Shown: piece after piece, positions 13,227 through 16,192 of the stretch
How positions within the stretch are numbered: position 1 is the first letter of the stretch
Layout: every line of letters begins with the position of its first letter
Assembly (NCBI GenBank): GCA_945861995.1
Contig: CAMAWZ010000019.1
Span: forward strand, 1-16,192
Reading direction: 5' to 3'
DNA: 16,192 nt
Source of the DNA: Pseudorhodobacter antarcticus
GTDB lineage: Bacteria; Pseudomonadota; Alphaproteobacteria; Rhodobacterales; Rhodobacteraceae
Position numbers and translations under genes: made by a program
Notes under the pieces: generated by a model
What the model was told of the DNA's origin: nothing
The model's input: the letters and a program-made list of their open reading frames with translations, nothing else
Databases searched by the model: none

Positions 13227-14399
13227 ATGCGCACCATCACGACGACCGCCGATCTTGCCGAGTTCTGCCAGCGTGCCAAAGCGGAAAGCTATGTTACCTT
13301 AGACACCGAATTTCTGCGCGAGCGCACCTATTGGTCAAAGCTGTGCCTGATCCAAGCAGCCTTGCCAGCAGATGGGCCCAATGGCGGCGAGGCCGTGCTG
13401 ATCGACCCGATTGAGGGCGCGGATATGTCGATGGAACCCTTGTATGATCTGTTCCGCCACACGGGTACGGTCAAGGTGTTTCATGCAGCCCGCCAAGATT
13501 TGGAAATATTCTTTGTCGAAGGCAATGTATTTCCAACCCCGATGTTTGACACGCAGGTTGCGGCGATGGTCTGCGGTTTTGGCGAACAAGTCGGATACGA
13601 GACACTGGTTAAGAAAATCGCCAAGGCCGATTTAGACAAAACCTCGCGCTTTACCGATTGGTCGCGCAGGCCCCTGACCACCGCGCAGGCCGAATATGCG
13701 CTGGCGGACGTCACGCACCTGCGCCAGATTTACGAACATCTATCGGCGCAGATTGCCACGTCAAACCGCGCCGAATGGGTGGCCGAGGAACTGGGCATTT
13801 TGACCGACCCCGCCACATATACCGTGCATCCCAATGAGGCATGGCTGCGCGTGAAAACCCGCACTACATCGGGGCGGTTCTTGGCCGTGGTCAAGGAATT
13901 GGCGCAGTTTCGCGAATCATACGCCCAAGGCAATAATGTGCCGCGTAGCCGCGTGATGAAAGACGATGCATTGCTGGAACTGGCCTCGACCCGCCCCAGC
14001 AATGTGGAAGAACTGGGGCGATCTCGCCTGCTGATGCGCGAAGGGCGCAAGGCGGAAATCGCTGATGGGATATTGGCCGCAATCAAGCGCGGCATGGAGA
14101 TGCGCACCGAAGATATGCCGCGCATGGACAATCGCCCCGATCAGTTGCAGGTCAACCCCGCGCTGGCTGACCTGCTTCGTGTGCTGCTTAAAGCGAAATC
14201 CGAAAGCCTTGGCGTGGCCCCGCGCCTGATTGCCTCGGCCGCCGAACTGGATGCCATTGCGGCAGGCCAGCGCGATTTACCCGTACTAAAGGGATGGCGC
14301 AGCGATGCGTTTGGCCACGACGCAATTCGCCTGTGCAAGGGCGAAATTGCGCTGGGGGCCAAGGGCCACGATGTGCGCGTGGTGGTTCTAGAAAAGTAG
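13227..14399 (+). CDS. rnd: Ribonuclease D
   Basis: RNase D is a 3'-5' exoribonuclease that helps mature tRNA and other stable RNA 3' ends. The 390-residue protein has the DEDDy exonuclease domain at about 1-175. Exo I is DTEFLRE (Asp26, Glu28), Exo II FHAARQDLEIFF (Asp91), and Exo III YALAD (Tyr157, Asp161), so all catalytic residues are present. A first HRDC domain follows at about 210-290 (AWLRVKTRTTSGRFLAVVKELAQFRE), and a C-terminal helical part completes the usual length. I choose ATG 13227, where the family sequence begins; the frame is open to 13125 but that part is not conserved-looking. GAAAG upstream is a weak Shine-Dalgarno. The lipoprotein gene converges on it with a 3-nt gap. 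Confidence 0.94.
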   Translation: MRTITTTADLAEFCQRAKAESYVTLDTEFLRERTYWSKLCLIQAALPADGPNGGEAVLIDPIEGADMSMEPLYDLFRHTGTVKVFHAARQDLEIFFVEGNVFPTPMFDTQVAAMVCGFGEQVGYETLVKKIAKADLDKTSRFTDWSRRPLTTAQAEYALADVTHLRQIYEHLSAQIATSNRAEWVAEELGILTDPATYTVHPNEAWLRVKTRTTSGRFLAVVKELAQFRESYAQGNNVPRSRVMKDDALLELASTRPSNVEELGRSRLLMREGRKAEIADGILAAIKRGMEMRTEDMPRMDNRPDQLQVNPALADLLRVLLKAKSESLGVAPRLIASAAELDAIAAGQRDLPVLKGWRSDAFGHDAIRLCKGEIALGAKGHDVRVVVLEK

Positions 14400-14402
14400 C
14401 GC

Positions 14403-14864
14403 CTAAGGCCGCGCCGATTTTTCGTTCAGCGCCCCGCGCACTATAATGCGTTTGGCCGATGCAAAGGTGTCGGCGCGCAAGGAAACTGCAACTGTAATCT
14501 CGCGCGAACGGGGTGTGGACACTGCCGCGCCGATTTGCGCAGGAAAAGCGCGGAAATCCAGCACCAAGTTGCCGTCTTCGTCCACGTCATTCACCACCAA
14601 ATCGGCCTGCCAATAGCCTTGGGTTGCCGCCCGCCCTGTGGCGCGCACCAACGCACCCGATGGTAGCTTTTCAATCTTCATCTCGGTGATCATCTCGATC
14701 AGCGGGCGTGGATCTGCAGGCGTCTCAAGCGAAAACGCGGTCACGTTGCCCGCGCGTGGGCCAAACCAATTTAGCGGGTTTAGACGCGATTGCGACAGCC
14801 CCGCGCAGCCTGCCAGCAGGCTAAGGGCAACAAGGGCGGATAATGTGCGGGCGCTGCGTGTCAT
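14403..14864 (-). CDS. Small predicted lipoprotein, function unknown
   Basis: A 153-residue exported protein. The N-terminus MTRSARTLSALVALSLLAGC is a lipoprotein signal peptide with lipobox LAGC and acylated Cys20. The following residues (AGLSQSRLNPLNWFGP) carry no Asp at +2, which suits outer-membrane sorting by the general rule. The rest (LETPADPRPLIEMITEMKIEKLPSGALVRATGRAATQGYWQADL) reads as a compact beta-rich domain. I believe similar small lipoproteins occur in other Rhodobacterales, but I do not know a function. AGGA lies 7 nt before ATG 14864. It is convergent with rnd and divergent from sufE across 115 bp. Confidence 0.8.
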   Translation of the reverse strand: MTRSARTLSALVALSLLAGCAGLSQSRLNPLNWFGPRAGNVTAFSLETPADPRPLIEMITEMKIEKLPSGALVRATGRAATQGYWQADLVVNDVDEDGNLVLDFRAFPAQIGAAVSTPRSREITVAVSLRADTFASAKRIIVRGALNEKSARP

Positions 14865-14979
14865 ATTGATTCCTATCTAATTGCACTAGGGCTAGCCGAA
14901 ATGCCGCGCCTTGGAAAGCCTTTGCAGCACTGGACAGGGGGGCATCAAGCCCCTAGATCATGCCAAAAGGAGCCTGCCT

Positions 14980-15396
14980 ATGCCCACGCCCCCCTCTGCC
15001 TCTTTGGCCTTTGAAGACCTGGTCGAGACTTTCGCCTTTTTGGACGATTGGGAAGATCGCTATCGCCACATTATCGATTTGGGCCGCGCTATGCCGCCCT
15101 TAGACGAGGCGTTCAAAGTGCCCGCGCTAAAAGTGCAGGGCTGCGCCAGCCAAGTGTGGCTGCGTCCCACGCCCGCAGGCGATACCTATGATTTTCAAGG
15201 CGAAAGTGATGCGCAAATTGTGCGCGGGCTGATTGCGGTTTTGCATTGCCTGTATGCGGGCCTGCCTGTGGGCGACGTGGCGGCGATAGATGCGCCCGCG
15301 CAACTGGCCCGCCTTGGGCTGACCGAACATCTTTCTTCGCAACGCTCAAACGGCCTGCGCGCCATGGTGCAGCGCATCCGCGAAACGGCGGTGTAA
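14980..15396 (+). CDS. sufE: SufE family sulfur-acceptor protein
   Basis: SufE accepts persulfide sulfur from the cysteine desulfurase SufS and passes it to the Suf Fe-S cluster scaffold. The 138-residue protein is the usual size. The conserved active-site loop VQGCASQVW carries the acceptor Cys55, and the flanking WEDRYRHIIDLGRAMPPLDEAFK and LIAVLHCLYAGLPVGDVAAID match the family fold. AAGGAG lies 7 nt before ATG 14980; the open frame from 14911 is an upstream extension without similarity. No sufS, sufB or sufC gene is nearby, so it works with partners encoded elsewhere, as is common for orphan sufE in alphaproteobacteria. Confidence 0.93.
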   Translation: MPTPPSASLAFEDLVETFAFLDDWEDRYRHIIDLGRAMPPLDEAFKVPALKVQGCASQVWLRPTPAGDTYDFQGESDAQIVRGLIAVLHCLYAGLPVGDVAAIDAPAQLARLGLTEHLSSQRSNGLRAMVQRIRETAV

Positions 15397-15406
15397 CCGC
15401 TTCCTA

Positions 15407-15471
15407 ACTCTCCAAATATCCTGCGGGGGAGTCTGCGAAGCTTGCTTCGCGGACGGGGGCGCAAAGCCCCC
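15407..15471. terminator. Cluster of hairpins downstream of sufE
   Basis: Three stems follow one another. ACTCTCC (15407-15413) pairs with GGGGAGT (15426-15432), loop containing AAATATCC. TCTGCGAAG (15432-15440) pairs with CTTCGCGGA (15445-15453), loop CTTG. GGGGGC (15455-15460) pairs with GCCCCC (15466-15471), loop GCAAA. No strong T-run follows. They lie between convergent sufE and pepP and probably help end transcription or protect 3' ends from both sides. Confidence 0.45.
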
Positions 15472-15493
15472 ATCATGCGGTGCAGCCAAAGCG

Positions 15494-15516
15494 GCGCTGA
15501 TTTGTTAAATCAGCGC
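15494..15516 (-). terminator. Strong hairpin 2 nt beyond the pepP stop
   Basis: GCGCTGATTT and AAATCAGCGC form a perfect 10-bp stem with a GTT loop, immediately after the pepP stop codon on the minus strand. The following minus-strand sequence (CGCTTTGG) has only a short T-run, so it is a probable 3'-end structure rather than a textbook terminator. Confidence 0.5.
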
Positions 15517-15518
15517 GC

Positions 15519-16192
15519 CTAAAGCGGCGCGCAGGCGGCCTTGCACCATGCCAGCGCGGGGAGCGACAGCCGATCTGCCAGTTTGTCCAACACCTGCCCG
15601 TGATAGGCGTTTACCCAATCGCGATCCCCGCGCGAAAGTGCGCCGGCGTCAATCAAGCGGCGGTCAAACCGCGCAAAAGTCAGCGTTTCAAAACACAATT
15701 GCCCGCGCCCCGCATCACCGCCTGCCAAGTCAGGCGCAGGCTGCACCACGATCAGGTTTTCCAAACGGATGCCAAATTCGCCCTCGCGGTAATAGCCAGG
15801 TTCATTCGATAGGATCATCCCCACTTCTAGCGGCACTTCAGAAATACGCGACAGCCTTTGCGGCCCCTCATGCACCGACAAAAACGCGCCCACGCCATGC
15901 CCCGTGCCGTGGTTAAAATCTTGGCCCGCCATCCACAGCGCCGCCCGCGCAAGCGGGTCTAAATCGCGCCCCGCCAGCCCTGCAGGCCAGCGCGCGCGCG
16001 AAATAGCAATCACGCCCGCTAGGACGCGTGTATAACAATCGCGGGCATAGTCCCCTGAATCACCCACCGCCACAGTGCGGGTGATGTCGGTGGTGCCGTC
16101 TTTATACTGCGCGCCGCTGTCCACAAGCAGCAGGCTATTTGAACCGATTTTGCGGTTGCTTTCTTCGGTCACACGGTAATGCATGATCGCGC
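15519..16192 (-). CDS. pepP: Xaa-Pro aminopeptidase (M24B), C-terminal part; 5' end outside window
   Basis: Aminopeptidase P removes an N-terminal residue before proline, using two metal ions, usually manganese. The frame is open to the right window edge, and 223 residues of the pita-bread catalytic domain are visible. Counting from the internal Met whose codon ends at 16184, the five ligands are all present: Asp22 and Asp33 (VDSGAQYKDGTTDITRT), His96 (HGTGHGVG), Glu128 (NEPGYY) and Glu142 (RLENLIVV). HEGPQ is another family landmark. The missing N-terminal part normally holds creatinase-like domains. That internal Met is not the start. It converges with sufE across the hairpin-rich spacer. 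Confidence 0.93.
   Translation of the reverse strand, partial: AIMHYRVTEESNRKIGSNSLLLVDSGAQYKDGTTDITRTVAVGDSGDYARDCYTRVLAGVIAISRARWPAGLAGRDLDPLARAALWMAGQDFNHGTGHGVGAFLSVHEGPQRLSRISEVPLEVGMILSNEPGYYREGEFGIRLENLIVVQPAPDLAGGDAGRGQLCFETLTFARFDRRLIDAGALSRGDRDWVNAYHGQVLDKLADRLSLPALAWCKAACAPL

Overview
This 16.2 kb window looks like chromosomal DNA from an alphaproteobacterium, most likely of the Rhodobacterales/Roseobacter type. The evidence is indirect: moderately high GC, the alphaproteobacterial forms of NrdR, RibD, OxyR, RNase D, SufE and PepP, and dense packing with 3-4 bp gaps or overlaps. No species call is possible from sequence alone. Nearly all the DNA is housekeeping or stress genes. I see no phage, insertion sequence, CRISPR array or toxin-antitoxin pair.

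Left part (1-7582). On the plus strand are the 3' end of a LuxR/NarL-type response regulator and a glyoxalase I gene (gloA). They meet a long run of minus-strand genes. Read in transcription order from 7582 downwards these are: oxyR; a secreted MltB-like lytic transglycosylase; a LysR-type regulator starting 3 nt after the transglycosylase stop; aspartate ammonia-lyase (aspA); gluconokinase (gntK); and the nrdR-ribD pair with a 4-nt overlap. RibD is the first riboflavin gene, but no further rib gene follows because gloA converges on it 3 nt away.

Middle (7583-10029). oxyR and katG are divergent across a short AT-rich control region with LysR-type dyads. This is a standard peroxide sensor/effector pair. 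katG ends at a strong intrinsic terminator, followed on the minus strand by a CAU-anticodon tRNA that I read as tRNA-Ile2 (lysidine-modified), not tRNA-Met.

Right part (10160-16192). purM and purN (overlapping stop and start) form a purine pair. They are followed by a GT8-like glycosyltransferase, a roughly 0.3 kb stretch with only a doubtful 40-codon ORF, and RNase D. A small lipoprotein gene converges on rnd with a 3-nt gap. sufE diverges from the lipoprotein gene and converges on a partial Xaa-Pro aminopeptidase (pepP) across a hairpin-rich spacer.

Functionally, much of the left half concerns oxidative and electrophile stress (OxyR, KatG, a HypT-like LysR, glyoxalase I), but this is neighbourhood only, with no demonstrated regulon. 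I found no clearly new system. The most unusual points are a repeat-built insertion next to the redox cysteines of OxyR, three helically phased CCGTATGG repeats upstream of aspA, a hairpin burying the gloA ribosome binding site, and a dyad covering the oxyR start codon.
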